Shown in pieces: positions 35,493-43,858 of a DNA stretch of 64,000 nt (positions are counted from its first letter, which is position 1; every line of letters starts with the position of its first letter). The stretch covers positions 1 to 64,000 of the forward strand of contig NZ_AEWH01000024.1 of assembly GCF_000190475.1 (NCBI RefSeq). The letters are read 5' to 3'. The stretch comes from Ornithinibacillus scapharcae TW25. GTDB lineage: Bacteria > Bacillota > Bacilli > Bacillales > Amphibacillaceae. Under the pieces are notes generated by a model. The model was not told where the DNA came from. It was given only the letters and a program-made list of their open reading frames with translations, and did not search any database. The position numbers and the translations under genes are program-made.

Positions 35493-36407
35493 TTATTTCT
35501 TTACAGCGTGTATATAATGAATAGTTTCGAATGCAGATAAATAATCTGTCCTATTAGAAAAGAAACGTTCATTAATCATCGATGGTGATAAATGTTCATA
35601 GATTAATAAACCTAATCCTTCTAGCAAAGATTCCAATTCTTCCAATGTAAAGCATGATTTCATTGGTTCCCCGCTAGCAGAAGCCATTTTCACCATATTT
35701 TCAACTCGATTAAATAATCCTTTCTCCTTAAAAAGCTGTTCATCTGCATAGTCAAAGACGATGGAGCTACCTGTGGGTACCTTAGCAAATATATGTTGAA
35801 TCAAACTTTTCATCTCTGTTTTGGTCAAATAATAGGAGACGCCCAAAAGACTAAAAAAGTTTTTTAGTAGGATCAAAGCCTTCGACAATTAGATCTTGCT
35901 CTGAAAATCCTGTTGTAAAGTCCATTGATACAAAATGGAGATTACTAGGTATCGTTAATTTTGCATCCTTTATTTTTAGTTTTTAAACGCTTGTGTTGTT
36001 GGATGGTCTATTTCATATACTATTAATGTGTTGGTTAATTCAGGATATCGAAAACTGAATGTATCTAATCCAGCTCCAAGTATGACATATTGTTCAACTC
36101 CTAAATTGACTTCGTTAAGTACTACTCTTTCACAATACGCAGCACGTGCCAAGGGTGTTGGGGATAGCTGAACTTGTGTAATCCATTTTAATAGTTCTTT
36201 TGGTTGTTCTTTGAATTTCTGTCCTATTTCGCTATTGAAGAACGATATGCCATTAATCATACTGTTACTTATAGTAGAAAACTCTTCTTGTGAGATTAAG
36301 TTCCTAGAAACATAGTCATCAAAAATTTTTGGTGTGTCAAATTTACTGTGATATGCACGACTAAAAGCAGATACCAAAGAAGTCATACTAGACTCATTTT
36401 GTTTCAT
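35493..36407 (-). pseudogene. leucine-carboxyl-methyltransferase-family gene, two frameshifts
   Basis: From an ATG at 36407 (GGGAGGAAAAG upstream) the first 144 codons encode a class I methyltransferase of the PF04072 type (VILGAGLDTFSFR, EIDHPTTQAFK). A stop follows at 35976. Adding one A to the A5 run there restores NLHFVSMDFTTGFSEQDL; a second shift in the run of A6CT6 near 35858 joins it to FFSLLGVSYYLTKTEM and the rest. The repaired protein would be about 305 residues. Both breaks are in homopolymers, so sequencing error is a real alternative to decay. Confidence 0.75.
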
Positions 36408-36605
36408 AACTTTTCCTCCCATAAAACAGAATAAGGTTCCCCTGGCCAGGAGAACCTTATTATACACAGGAAATATTTAATTGTAAATTATAGCATAAAT
36501 AAATTATTTTGTCAACTATTTATACTCTTAGGTAAGAAGATTCAATTATGAATACTCCATTTAAAATTAGCATGATAAAAATTTACGTAATAGGATACAT
36601 AAATA

Positions 36606-37157
36606 TCAAAGAGATGAATGATTTTTAAGTTTTTGAAGGAATAATTCAGCCATTCTCAAAGAATTTATATCAGAAAGAATTTCACCAGGTCGATTTGCAT
36701 GACCTAGTATATATCCCTCAAAGGAAACTCCAACAAAATCGAATATATAATAAAATTGTTGAATCATTGGCAAACCTTTTATTTGTGGTTCGTCTCCACC
36801 GACGGCAATTACATAAGCCTTTTTTGTGGCCATCTTCTTTTTAAAATCACCATTAGATTCTTTCAAAGTTTGTGACCAGCGATCAATAAAATTCTTCATT
36901 AGCCCAGACATGCTATACCAATAAATTGGAGTTGCAAAAATAATAATGTCATGCTTTTCCATTTGATTAATAATAGAATAATAGTCATCATTTACCTTAT
37001 GGAACCCATCAACCGAATGTCTTAGGTCTTCAATTGGCAAAATAGTATAGTCTTTCAAATGAATTCTTTCAACGTTCAGCCCCTCAACAGCTGTTTCGGT
37101 TAATACTTCAGTATTTCCGTTTTCGCGGGTTCCACCATAAATAATCATAATAGACAT
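36606..37157 (-). CDS. NADPH-dependent FMN reductase, YwqN-like
   Basis: A 183-residue flavodoxin-fold protein: the FMN-binding start MIIYGGTRENGNTE and FATPIYWYSMSGLMKNFIDR (the PxYW motif of NADPH-dependent FMN reductases). It should reduce FMN or quinone-like compounds. ATG behind AAAGGAG. It is divergent from a LysR gene, the same arrangement as ywqN/ywqM in B. subtilis. Confidence 0.8.
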   Translation of the reverse strand: MSIMIIYGGTRENGNTEVLTETAVEGLNVERIHLKDYTILPIEDLRHSVDGFHKVNDDYYSIINQMEKHDIIIFATPIYWYSMSGLMKNFIDRWSQTLKESNGDFKKKMATKKAYVIAVGGDEPQIKGLPMIQQFYYIFDFVGVSFEGYILGHANRPGEILSDINSLRMAELFLQKLKNHSSL

Positions 37158-37231
37158 GGTGTTTATCTCCTTTCACTATTTGTTGTTGAACTATAAATAG
37201 ACTATAATATAATCACAAATTTAAAAAGCTG

Positions 37232-37260
37232 ATTATTTTGATTGTATCAATCGAAATAAT
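37232..37260. promoter_or_regulatory. LysR-type operator in the divergent promoter region
   Basis: A 29-bp near-palindrome with arms ATTATTTTGATTG and CAATCGAAATAAT (one mismatch each side) between the reductase and the LysR gene, ending 18 bases before the LysR start; it has the T-N11-A form these regulators bind. Confidence 0.6.
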
Positions 37261-37278
37261 CGATTAAGAGGTCATGCT

Positions 37279-38181
37279 ATGGATATAAAACAGTTAAAAA
37301 CCTTTAAAATTGCTGCAGAGAACCTAAATTTCACGAAAACAGCTAAGATACTAAATTTCGCTCAGTCAAGTGTAACCTCCCAGATAAAAGCGCTTGAAAC
37401 GGAACTTGGAATATCTTTGTTTGAGAGAATTGGAAAACGAATAACCTTAACAGAGTATGGAAAAAAGTATAAATTATATGCAGATAAAATAATTTCACTT
37501 ATGGAAGAGGCGGAATGGTCTATTAGTGAATATAAAGAAACTACTGGGACTCTTATTATTGGAGCACAGGAAAGTCAATGTACGTATAGATTGCCTTCCA
37601 TATTAAAAGAGTTTAAGAACCGATTTCCGCAGGTTAAACTGGTCTTTAAACCTGCACATTCAGATGAGATAGTAAAACGTGAATTATTACAAGGCAATCT
37701 TGATATAGCATTTATTACTGATGTGACAACACCAAGCGATGTTTTTTGCATGGAGCCACTCATTGAAGAGAAAATTAAAATGGTAGCTAACCCAACTCAT
37801 CCACTTACGCTTAAATCAAGGGTTTTCCCTAGTGATATAGAAGTAGAAACCCTATTATTAACAGAAGCGGGATGTTCTTACCGAACGTTACTAGAAAATT
37901 ATTGCCGTTCTTTAGGGGTCAGTCTGACGAATAAAATAGAATTTGTAAGTATAGAAGCAATTAAACAATGCGTTATTGCTGGACTTGGAATAGCGTTTTT
38001 GCCAGAAATGGCTGTGGAAAAAGATATTAAGGAAGGGAGAATGGTAGAGATAAAGTGGAGTGAAGAAATTAGTTCAATATATACTCATATCGCTTGGCAT
38101 AAGGACAAATATATGGTTAAACCATTTAGCATATTTATCGATTTAGTTCGAGAAAACTTTAATAGAATACAAACTTTTTGA
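37279..38181 (+). CDS. LysR-family regulator, YwqM-like
   Basis: A 300-residue LysR regulator. Winged helix-turn-helix at about 3-60 (NFTKTAKILNFAQSSVTSQI), then a periplasmic-binding-like effector domain from about 90. ATG behind AGAGG. Divergent from the FMN reductase with the palindrome between, so it likely controls that gene and itself. Confidence 0.85.
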   Translation: MDIKQLKTFKIAAENLNFTKTAKILNFAQSSVTSQIKALETELGISLFERIGKRITLTEYGKKYKLYADKIISLMEEAEWSISEYKETTGTLIIGAQESQCTYRLPSILKEFKNRFPQVKLVFKPAHSDEIVKRELLQGNLDIAFITDVTTPSDVFCMEPLIEEKIKMVANPTHPLTLKSRVFPSDIEVETLLLTEAGCSYRTLLENYCRSLGVSLTNKIEFVSIEAIKQCVIAGLGIAFLPEMAVEKDIKEGRMVEIKWSEEISSIYTHIAWHKDKYMVKPFSIFIDLVRENFNRIQTF

Positions 38182-38291
38182 GTCTAAAGTAACTCCCGAT
38201 ATCGTTGTAATGTATAAGTTTATTTGTTGGATGATTTTCATTTTTATACTAGAAAATATATAATAACGATAAAAAGTAAGGGTGTTGAATC

Positions 38292-38735
38292 ATGGATACA
38301 CAGATAACTGCAAAAATGAAGATAACCAAATCAACAAGTGAGGTATTTGAAGCCATCGTAGATCCTGAAAGAATTGGCAATTACTGGTTCTCATCTAGTT
38401 CCCAACGATGGGAAGAAGGAAAGAAAGTTACATTGAGTTATGATGAGTACAACGCAAAAGGTGATATACAAGTAATCGAGATTATAGCAAATAAGAAGAT
38501 TGTTTTTTCTTGGGGAGAGGAACACAACGAAGAAACTATTGTTACGATTACATTAAATGAAGTGGATACTAAGTATACGATTATTGAAATTAACGAAACT
38601 GGTTTGAAAGAAGACGACCCAGAAGTAGTTCACAAGATGTTGGGACAAAAAGAAGGCTGGGTATATATGTTATCTTGTCTGAAAGGATATTTAGAGCATG
38701 GGATTGAGGATCTACGAGCGTCGTTAATTCATTAA
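38292..38735 (+). CDS. SRPBCC (AHSA1-like) protein
   Basis: A 147-residue START-like protein: starts with ITAKMKITKSTSEVFEAIVDPE, then GEEHNEETIVTITLNE and the long C-terminal helix containing GWVYMLSCLKGYLE. AHSA1-type members bind hydrophobic ligands or act as Hsp90 co-chaperone relatives; the specific role is unknown. Single gene ahead of the guanidine riboswitch. Confidence 0.8.
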   Translation: MDTQITAKMKITKSTSEVFEAIVDPERIGNYWFSSSSQRWEEGKKVTLSYDEYNAKGDIQVIEIIANKKIVFSWGEEHNEETIVTITLNEVDTKYTIIEINETGLKEDDPEVVHKMLGQKEGWVYMLSCLKGYLEHGIEDLRASLIH

Positions 38736-38759
38736 TTTATATATTTTGTTACGAGAGGG

Positions 38760-38787
38760 TTGAATTTAACCCATATTTACGTATAAT
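38760..38787 (+). promoter_or_regulatory. promoter of the guanidine riboswitch transcript
   Basis: TTGAAT and TATAAT with a 16-base spacer, about 20 bases before the conserved aptamer. Confidence 0.6.
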
Positions 38788-38808
38788 AATAGACAAATGC
38801 ATACTTAA

Positions 38809-38936
38809 AAGTTTTCTAGGGTTCCGCAATACTAGTTGGTCTGGTCCGAGAGAAAACTCACAGCTATGCTGTGCCACGGAAGGATAAAAGCCTGGGAGAT
38901 TACTGGAAATCAGTGTCTCTTAGGCTTTTTTATTTT
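38809..38936 (+). ncRNA. guanidine-I (ykkC) riboswitch with terminator
   Basis: The conserved ykkC blocks are present in order: TCTAGGGTTCCG, GGTCTGGTCCGAGAGA, CACGGAAGGATAAAAGC and CTGGGAGA. The last strand can pair instead with TCTCTTAGGC to form a terminator ending in T's (38888-38934). Guanidine binding should block the terminator and switch on the two exporter genes downstream. Confidence 0.93.
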
Positions 38937-38964
38937 AATTAGAATAACTTGGAGGTGTCATCGT

Positions 38965-39321
38965 ATGAACAAATACTGGATTAGTGTTGTTATTGCAGCG
39001 ATTTTTGAAGTGTGTTGGGTAATTGGATTAAAACATGCTGATGATTTTTGGACTTGGACTGGTACAGTTATAGCTATTATAATAAGTTTCTATGTCATGA
39101 TTATGGCTGGAAGAAAACTACCGGTAGGAACGGTTTATGCTGTCTTTGTAGGGTTAGGTACAGCAGGTACTGTTCTATCTGAAATTCTGTTCTTTGGAGA
39201 ACCGGTGAAAATCAGTAAAATATTATTAATCTTATTATTATTAGCCGGTGTAATTGGATTAAAGTTAGTAACAAGTGATGAACCTACTAGTGACAGCGTT
39301 CAGAAAGGGGCGAATTCATAA
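38965..39321 (+). CDS. ykkC: SMR guanidinium exporter subunit, YkkC-like
   Basis: The ATG at 38965 follows GGAGGTG; a longer frame would run into the riboswitch. The 118-residue protein has four membrane segments; the first carries the essential glutamate ([15 protein letters not shown]). Control by a guanidine riboswitch identifies it as a guanidinium:proton antiporter subunit (Gdx type). It forms a pair with the next gene, whose ATG follows its stop directly. Confidence 0.9.
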   Translation: MNKYWISVVIAAIFEVCWVIGLKHADDFWTWTGTVIAIIISFYVMIMAGRKLPVGTVYAVFVGLGTAGTVLSEILFFGEPVKISKILLILLLLAGVIGLKLVTSDEPTSDSVQKGANS

Positions 39322-39636
39322 ATGGCATGGATTTCCTTAGTTTTAGCTGGGATATGTGAAATGTTTGGTGTAGCAATGATAAGTAAACTTCATCAAGATC
39401 GTAATTGGCAAGCTGTTGTGTTATTAGTTCTTGGGTTTGGCGCAAGCTTCCTATTTCTTGCCATTGCCATGGAAACACTACCGATGGGAACAGCTTATGC
39501 GATTTGGACAGGGATTGGTGCTTCTGGTGGTGCGATTTTGGGAATGGTCTTATATGGAGAATCGAAGGATTGGAAAAGAGTGGTGTTCATTGTGATGGTT
39601 CTTGGTGCTGCGATAGGTTTAAAGCTAGTATCATAA
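39322..39636 (+). CDS. ykkD: SMR guanidinium exporter subunit, YkkD-like
   Basis: A 104-residue four-helix SMR protein with the glutamate in LAGICEMFGVAMISKL and the LPMGTAYAIWTGIGA signature. It starts at the base after the ykkC stop. Together they form a heterodimeric antiparallel exporter in the membrane. A strong terminator follows. Confidence 0.9.
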   Translation: MAWISLVLAGICEMFGVAMISKLHQDRNWQAVVLLVLGFGASFLFLAIAMETLPMGTAYAIWTGIGASGGAILGMVLYGESKDWKRVVFIVMVLGAAIGLKLVS

Positions 39637-39644
39637 TCAGAAAT

Positions 39645-39669
39645 CAGGTGGGGAGTAGTTCCCCACCTG
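39645..39669. terminator. bidirectional terminator
   Basis: CAGGTGGGGA / TCCCCACCTG stem with a short loop between convergent genes. Confidence 0.75.
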
Positions 39670-39672
39670 TAT

Positions 39673-40293
39673 TCATTTAATCAATTTAATTAGATCTATA
39701 ACCTTTGAATCGTCACCTGGATTAACAGAAATTAGCTCTGTATTGTTGATAATATCCTGGGTGTATTCTTTCATAAAGTTTTCGTCTACATCAGGATTAC
39801 TACTATCCCAACGTAGCGGGACATTATACACATTTATAGTTCCATCTCCATTACCGCTATAGGTAACCGAACCATCTACTAATCTAGAGCCTGCTAATTG
39901 GATAACATTCTCAGGATAGGTGGCACTTGTTTCGTCATTAGGATTGATTGGCTCTCCAGCTTGGATATGTTGAACGTATAAACCATCAATATCTTGGTTT
40001 GGACCAAGCTGTAACCAAATACGAGCATATTCAATCTGTTCATTGGAATACTGGGATAATGCTTGATTATTGCTTGTATCTTTGTCATTCGTATTGCCCG
40101 AATTACTTTCCGATTGATTTGTAGTTTGGTTTGAACCTTCTTTTTCATCTGTTGTAGAAACGTTGTTCGTTTTAGGCTTTTTCTCCTCTATAGAAGAGTC
40201 CTTCTTGGAAGCCTCCAAAGATGAAGATTCCTCATCTGTAGTCCCGCATGCTACTAGTACTAGTAATGCCATGATAATAAGTAATTTTTTCAT
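39673..40293 (-). CDS. putative lipoprotein with Ser/Asn-rich linker
   Basis: A 206-residue protein with signal peptide and lipobox VAC-G (LVLVACGTT). A Ser/Thr/Asn/Lys-rich linker at about 22-78 leads to a C-terminal globular domain (YARIWLQLGPNQDID, GDGTINVYNVPLRW). Unknown function, likely surface exposed. ATG behind AGAGAGGAATG. Confidence 0.7.
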   Translation of the reverse strand: MKKLLIIMALLVLVACGTTDEESSSLEASKKDSSIEEKKPKTNNVSTTDEKEGSNQTTNQSESNSGNTNDKDTSNNQALSQYSNEQIEYARIWLQLGPNQDIDGLYVQHIQAGEPINPNDETSATYPENVIQLAGSRLVDGSVTYSGNGDGTINVYNVPLRWDSSNPDVDENFMKEYTQDIINNTELISVNPGDDSKVIDLIKLIK

Positions 40294-40346
40294 ATGTATG
40301 TCATTCCTCTCTGTATGAAGCCACTAATCCGGGTATGACCCCTAAA

Positions 40347-40937
40347 TTAAGGTTTCACGTAAAATACTTCTGTAGATGTCATCATGAGTTCGATAATCTG
40401 CTTAGACATGTATTCTGGCGGTGTAGAGCAATCTTCCTCTATCCAACGAATAATTAATCCAGCAACTCCATGTGCACGATAAATATAAAGCCATTTCTGA
40501 TCAAGCTCAGAGTCTTCTGCTAATTCATACTCATATTCTGCAATAAATAATTCTTCAATTGCTTTTGCCATTTGAAATCGAAAATCTACCTGGATATGAT
40601 TGCTAAGTAGCAATTTAAAAAGGTCAATATTCTTCTTAAAGTAATCAAATAATGTTATGTCTCTTGGATCCATATTGTGAAAATTGACTTTCGTTATTTC
40701 CTTATATGGGACACGTATCTGCTTAATCATTTCGGATAAAACTTCTTGGATTACTTCTTGTAACAAATAGTCTTTACACTCAAAATTCGCATAGAAGGTT
40801 CCACGATTATAATTGGCCTTTCTTACGATTTCGGAGATGGATATTAGATGATAAGGTTTTTCCTGCAACAAATTCAAAAAAGTACGTTTTATATCTGTCT
40901 TGGATCGTTGAACACGTTTGTCGAATACCTCTTCCAT
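40347..40937 (-). CDS. TetR/AcrR-family regulator
   Basis: Of two in-frame ATGs, the second (40937) has GAGGTG at a proper distance; the first is only one base away from it. The 196-residue product has an N-terminal TetR helix-turn-helix (LISISEIVRKANYNRGTFYANF) and a C-terminal domain like TetR_C_33. Divergent from a short-chain dehydrogenase gene that it may control. Confidence 0.75.
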   Translation of the reverse strand: MEEVFDKRVQRSKTDIKRTFLNLLQEKPYHLISISEIVRKANYNRGTFYANFECKDYLLQEVIQEVLSEMIKQIRVPYKEITKVNFHNMDPRDITLFDYFKKNIDLFKLLLSNHIQVDFRFQMAKAIEELFIAEYEYELAEDSELDQKWLYIYRAHGVAGLIIRWIEEDCSTPPEYMSKQIIELMMTSTEVFYVKP

Positions 40938-41088
40938 TCCCATTCACCTCAAGTTAAGTATGCTAGTTTTCGAGTTTTTCTGCAAACTTTAACTGTACAA
41001 AAAGTAGTATTTTGTCTAGTATCAAACACTTTGAAAGATTTTGCTGATTGATGAGGATTATTGTCACTCGTATAGTTAAAACTAGGAA

Positions 41089-41107
41089 GGCTAAAAAAAC
41101 TTTAGCC
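41089..41107. repeat. inverted repeat before the dehydrogenase gene
   Basis: GGCTAAA and TTTAGCC around five A/C bases, between the TetR gene and the dehydrogenase; either an operator or a small hairpin. Confidence 0.4.
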
Positions 41108-41139
41108 CAACGATAATTTTTTTATAGGAGGAATTAATC

Positions 41140-41910
41140 ATGACATTTCCACTATTAGAAGACAAGGTTGCTATCGTTACAGGAGCTGCAATGGGTATGG
41201 GTGAAGCAACTGCTAAGCTATTTGCAGAAGCACAAGCAAAGGTTGTCATTGCAGATTTTAATGAAGAAAAAGGTAAAGCAGTAGTAGAAGAGATTAAAAA
41301 AGCTGGTGGAGAAGCTGCTTTTGTAAAAGTTGATATTTCAGACTCTGAACAAGTACAAAAAATGGTTCAATTCGCAGTAGACACATATGGAAAACTAGAT
41401 GTTGCAGTGAATAATGCTGCCCTAACTCCAGATGATAAACCAGTAGCGGAATTCGATGAGGATTATTGGGATCGCCTGATCGCTGTAGACTTAAAGGGAA
41501 CAGCATTATGTATGAAATATGAAATCCAACAATTCGTGAAACAAGGAAATGGTGGATCGATTGTTAATATTTCTTCTGTAAGTGGTTTCCGTCCACAGCC
41601 AAATAATATTGCCTATGTAGCAGCGAAACATGGTGTTGTTGGAATGACGAAAGTGGCTGCTTTAGAGTATGGTCCACAAAATATTCGAGTGAATTCTGTT
41701 GCACCTGGTGCTATTGATACACCAATGCTACGTGGTGCATTAGAGCAATTTGGTCTGAATGAAGAAGAATACGCTCCACAATTAAGCTTGTTAAACCGAT
41801 TCGGTCAGCCAAGAGAAATTGCGGAAGCAAGTCTTTGGTTGGCTTCTGATCAATCATCTTATGTAACAGGAACTACAATTCATGCAGATGCAGGTTATAC
41901 GTCACGATAA
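41140..41910 (+). CDS. classical short-chain dehydrogenase/reductase
   Basis: A 256-residue SDR. Cofactor motif TGAAMGMGEATAK, NNAA at about 90, catalytic Ser in SSVSGF and YVAAKHG (YxxxK), and the VAPGAIDTPM tail. An acidic residue after the second strand (ADFNEEK) points to NAD rather than NADP. It oxidises or reduces an alcohol/ketone; the substrate is unknown. ATG behind TAGGAGG. Divergent from TetR. Confidence 0.88.
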   Translation: MTFPLLEDKVAIVTGAAMGMGEATAKLFAEAQAKVVIADFNEEKGKAVVEEIKKAGGEAAFVKVDISDSEQVQKMVQFAVDTYGKLDVAVNNAALTPDDKPVAEFDEDYWDRLIAVDLKGTALCMKYEIQQFVKQGNGGSIVNISSVSGFRPQPNNIAYVAAKHGVVGMTKVAALEYGPQNIRVNSVAPGAIDTPMLRGALEQFGLNEEEYAPQLSLLNRFGQPREIAEASLWLASDQSSYVTGTTIHADAGYTSR

Positions 41911-41930
41911 ACTAATATTAGTTGAGAAAA

Positions 41931-41956
41931 ATGCACTCTAAGCAGTGCATTTTTTC
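41931..41956 (+). terminator. rho-independent terminator
   Basis: ATGCACT / AGTGCAT stem followed by six T. Confidence 0.85.
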
Positions 41957-42000
41957 TATTATTAAGTTCCTTTATTAGGTAAATTCCGGTAAGTTACTAT

Positions 42001-42044
42001 CATTTACAGACAGGAATAATTAAAATTATACCTGTCTGTAAATG
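42001..42044. repeat. perfect 14-bp inverted repeat
   Basis: CATTTACAGACAGG and CCTGTCTGTAAATG around a 16-base A/T loop, 12 bases beyond the stop of the minus-strand membrane gene. It has no T run on either side, so it may be a processing hairpin or a protein site rather than a plain terminator. Confidence 0.55.
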
Positions 42045-42055
42045 AATAAATACTT

Positions 42056-42538
42056 CTAATCTTCTTCCTCATCATGAAATCTATTGAAATATTTTTCAAT
42101 AACGATAACCAAAAATACAATACCTAAGGAGATTAACCCTGAACCTATTATTGTAGTTTCTAATCTATCAAAAAATATATCAAAGATATTAATATAAACA
42201 GTAAAAATTAATAGATAGAAAATCCATTCTTTAAAATTTTTTGGACCAATATCTGATAACTTTGCTACTTTACTTTTTCTATTGACAGCGATAAATAATT
42301 CACTTAATACAAGAACAGTAATATTTAATATGGTAAATCCAAGAAAAAACCGAAAATTAGACCAAAAATCTGAATAAAAATGAAACTCGACTATTGGAAA
42401 TAAGGAAAGTAAGTATACAACTCCAAAGTTTAAAAATATAGGAACGGACACAAATACAATAAATAATACTATTGTTAATAGAATAGAAACGGCCCATCCA
42501 AAAATTTCAGCGTCTTTATTGTTATTTCTATGTGGCAT
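42056..42538 (-). CDS. four-TM membrane protein, YrvL-like (uncertain)
   Basis: The ATG at 42538 fits AAGGAG upstream; the GTG nine bases earlier touches that site. The 160-residue product has membrane segments at about 15-40, 62-85, 104-124 and 130-150, and an acidic C-terminus (HDEEED). The length and layout recall YrvL-type proteins but I cannot confirm it. It is divergent from a secreted cationic protein gene 115 bases away, so an immunity or regulatory link is possible. Confidence 0.55.
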   Translation of the reverse strand: MPHRNNNKDAEIFGWAVSILLTIVLFIVFVSVPIFLNFGVVYLLSLFPIVEFHFYSDFWSNFRFFLGFTILNITVLVLSELFIAVNRKSKVAKLSDIGPKNFKEWIFYLLIFTVYINIFDIFFDRLETTIIGSGLISLGIVFLVIVIEKYFNRFHDEEED

Positions 42539-42652
42539 TTTAAACACTCTCCTTAGTGTATATTTAAAATATTTATAATTATTGTTTAATTATGTTATAT
42601 GCTATGATAACATACTCATTGTAAATAAATATTTATAAGGGGTGATAAAAAA

Positions 42653-43186
42653 ATGAAAAAGAAGTTATTTAAAACTTTATCTATAACTGTAGCTACAACT
42701 ATTGTAGTGAGTACAGTTGGACCAAGTTTTGTAAGTGCTAAAGTTTCAGCATCTTCATTATCATCAGAGTCCCTTCCAACATTGCCATCATTAGATATTT
42801 CATATGAGAATTATGATCCTGATATGTTCGACTTAGAAAGTCCTACATTTAAACAGGATGTAAAAAAGAGTGAATCTATTATTCAACAAGAAATACATAA
42901 AAATCAAGAAGAAATTAGTACACAAGGTGTACTTGGTGTAGGTTTGAAAGGTATAAAAGCTTTTGGAAACGTAGTAAAAAATGGTGGCCATATGCTTTCT
43001 TGGGTCCTTAAACCATTTTCTAAAAAATATTCAGACGCTGTTAAACGAAATACCTCAAAAATTGCAAAAGCACTAGCTAAACCAGAAAAAGCTTCAAGAA
43101 GTTATATTAAAAAACGTCTTATGGATTTTGATATACCTAAAGATGATGCAGAGTTAATAACAAAGATAATTTTTTGGATTATCTAA
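42653..43186 (+). CDS. secreted protein with cationic C-terminus, possible toxin/bacteriocin
   Basis: A 177-residue protein with a signal peptide (KKKLFKTLSITVATTIVVST, cleavage near residue 30). The acidic middle (about 35-90, SLPTLPSLDIS, then many Glu/Asp) may be a propeptide. The C-terminal 80 residues are Gly- then Lys-rich and amphipathic, ending LITKIIFWII. That layout (signal, acidic pro-part, cationic helical tail) is seen in some Bacillus secreted toxins and bacteriocins; this is inference from composition only. ATG behind AAGGGGTG. Confidence 0.6.
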   Translation: MKKKLFKTLSITVATTIVVSTVGPSFVSAKVSASSLSSESLPTLPSLDISYENYDPDMFDLESPTFKQDVKKSESIIQQEIHKNQEEISTQGVLGVGLKGIKAFGNVVKNGGHMLSWVLKPFSKKYSDAVKRNTSKIAKALAKPEKASRSYIKKRLMDFDIPKDDAELITKIIFWII

Positions 43187-43858
43187 TTGTAAAAAAGGTA
43201 GCCTCAAATGGCAATCAGCTTGTAGAGAAAGTAGGTGTTTTTTCTTTACAAGCTTTTTTAATTGCCTTTTTAAATTCGTGATTTTATAGAAATTCAACTC
43301 TTGCACAGACCTAACCTAGCTTTACTAGGTGTTCGGCAACCTCCTTTATATTCTGGTATGCTACTGTGCGTAATACTTGTTCACTCGCTTTGCGTAATAC
43401 CCGTAACCGGCAGTTGCGAAGATTTGCTCAACCTACTTTTTTTGATATCTATATAGCATTTTACCTGATGTTGACAACCTACTTTATCTAACCTTTCTAT
43501 TCTCAAACATAACGTGTTATGGCCTTTTAGTGATTTTTGGATCGGGTATATTAATCTAATAAGGGAAAACTCGCACATAACTTGGGAATCAGATTTATAA
43601 TCTCTGTTGCCAACTCTACTCGTAGTAAAATAGGTTAAATGTTGTCCGTTAGGATAAATGTATATATCACTATCCTTATCGTATTTTGAATCTGTCACTT
43701 AGGAAACAGTCCTTTTGTTGGATGAAATTGGTGATGGCTATTACTCCAAAAATGTTTCTGTCCGATAAGCCGTTACATATAGAGTTTGTAAATTATCCTG
43801 AGCCTAAAGCTACAGCTTCTACATTAAAATCAAACCGTTTAATTAGTCCTATGCAACT
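43187..43858. other. stretch with insertion-sequence relic
   Basis: No intact gene. It contains an IS1182-like transposase remnant (43381-43698) and non-coding flanks. A poor hairpin (TAGCCTCAAATGGCAATCAGC region) follows the secreted-protein gene. Confidence 0.45.
43381..43698 (-). mobile_element. IS1182-family transposase relic
   Basis: The minus-strand frame begins YDKDSDIYIYPNGQHLTY, TTSRVGNRDYKSD, then C-E. This corresponds to the central Y-C/YPN-Q-L-Y...YKSD...C segment of IS1182-type transposases. The following cysteine motif and KNHKK part only appear in other frames, so the gene is broken, and both ends and the catalytic domains are missing. Confidence 0.6.
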
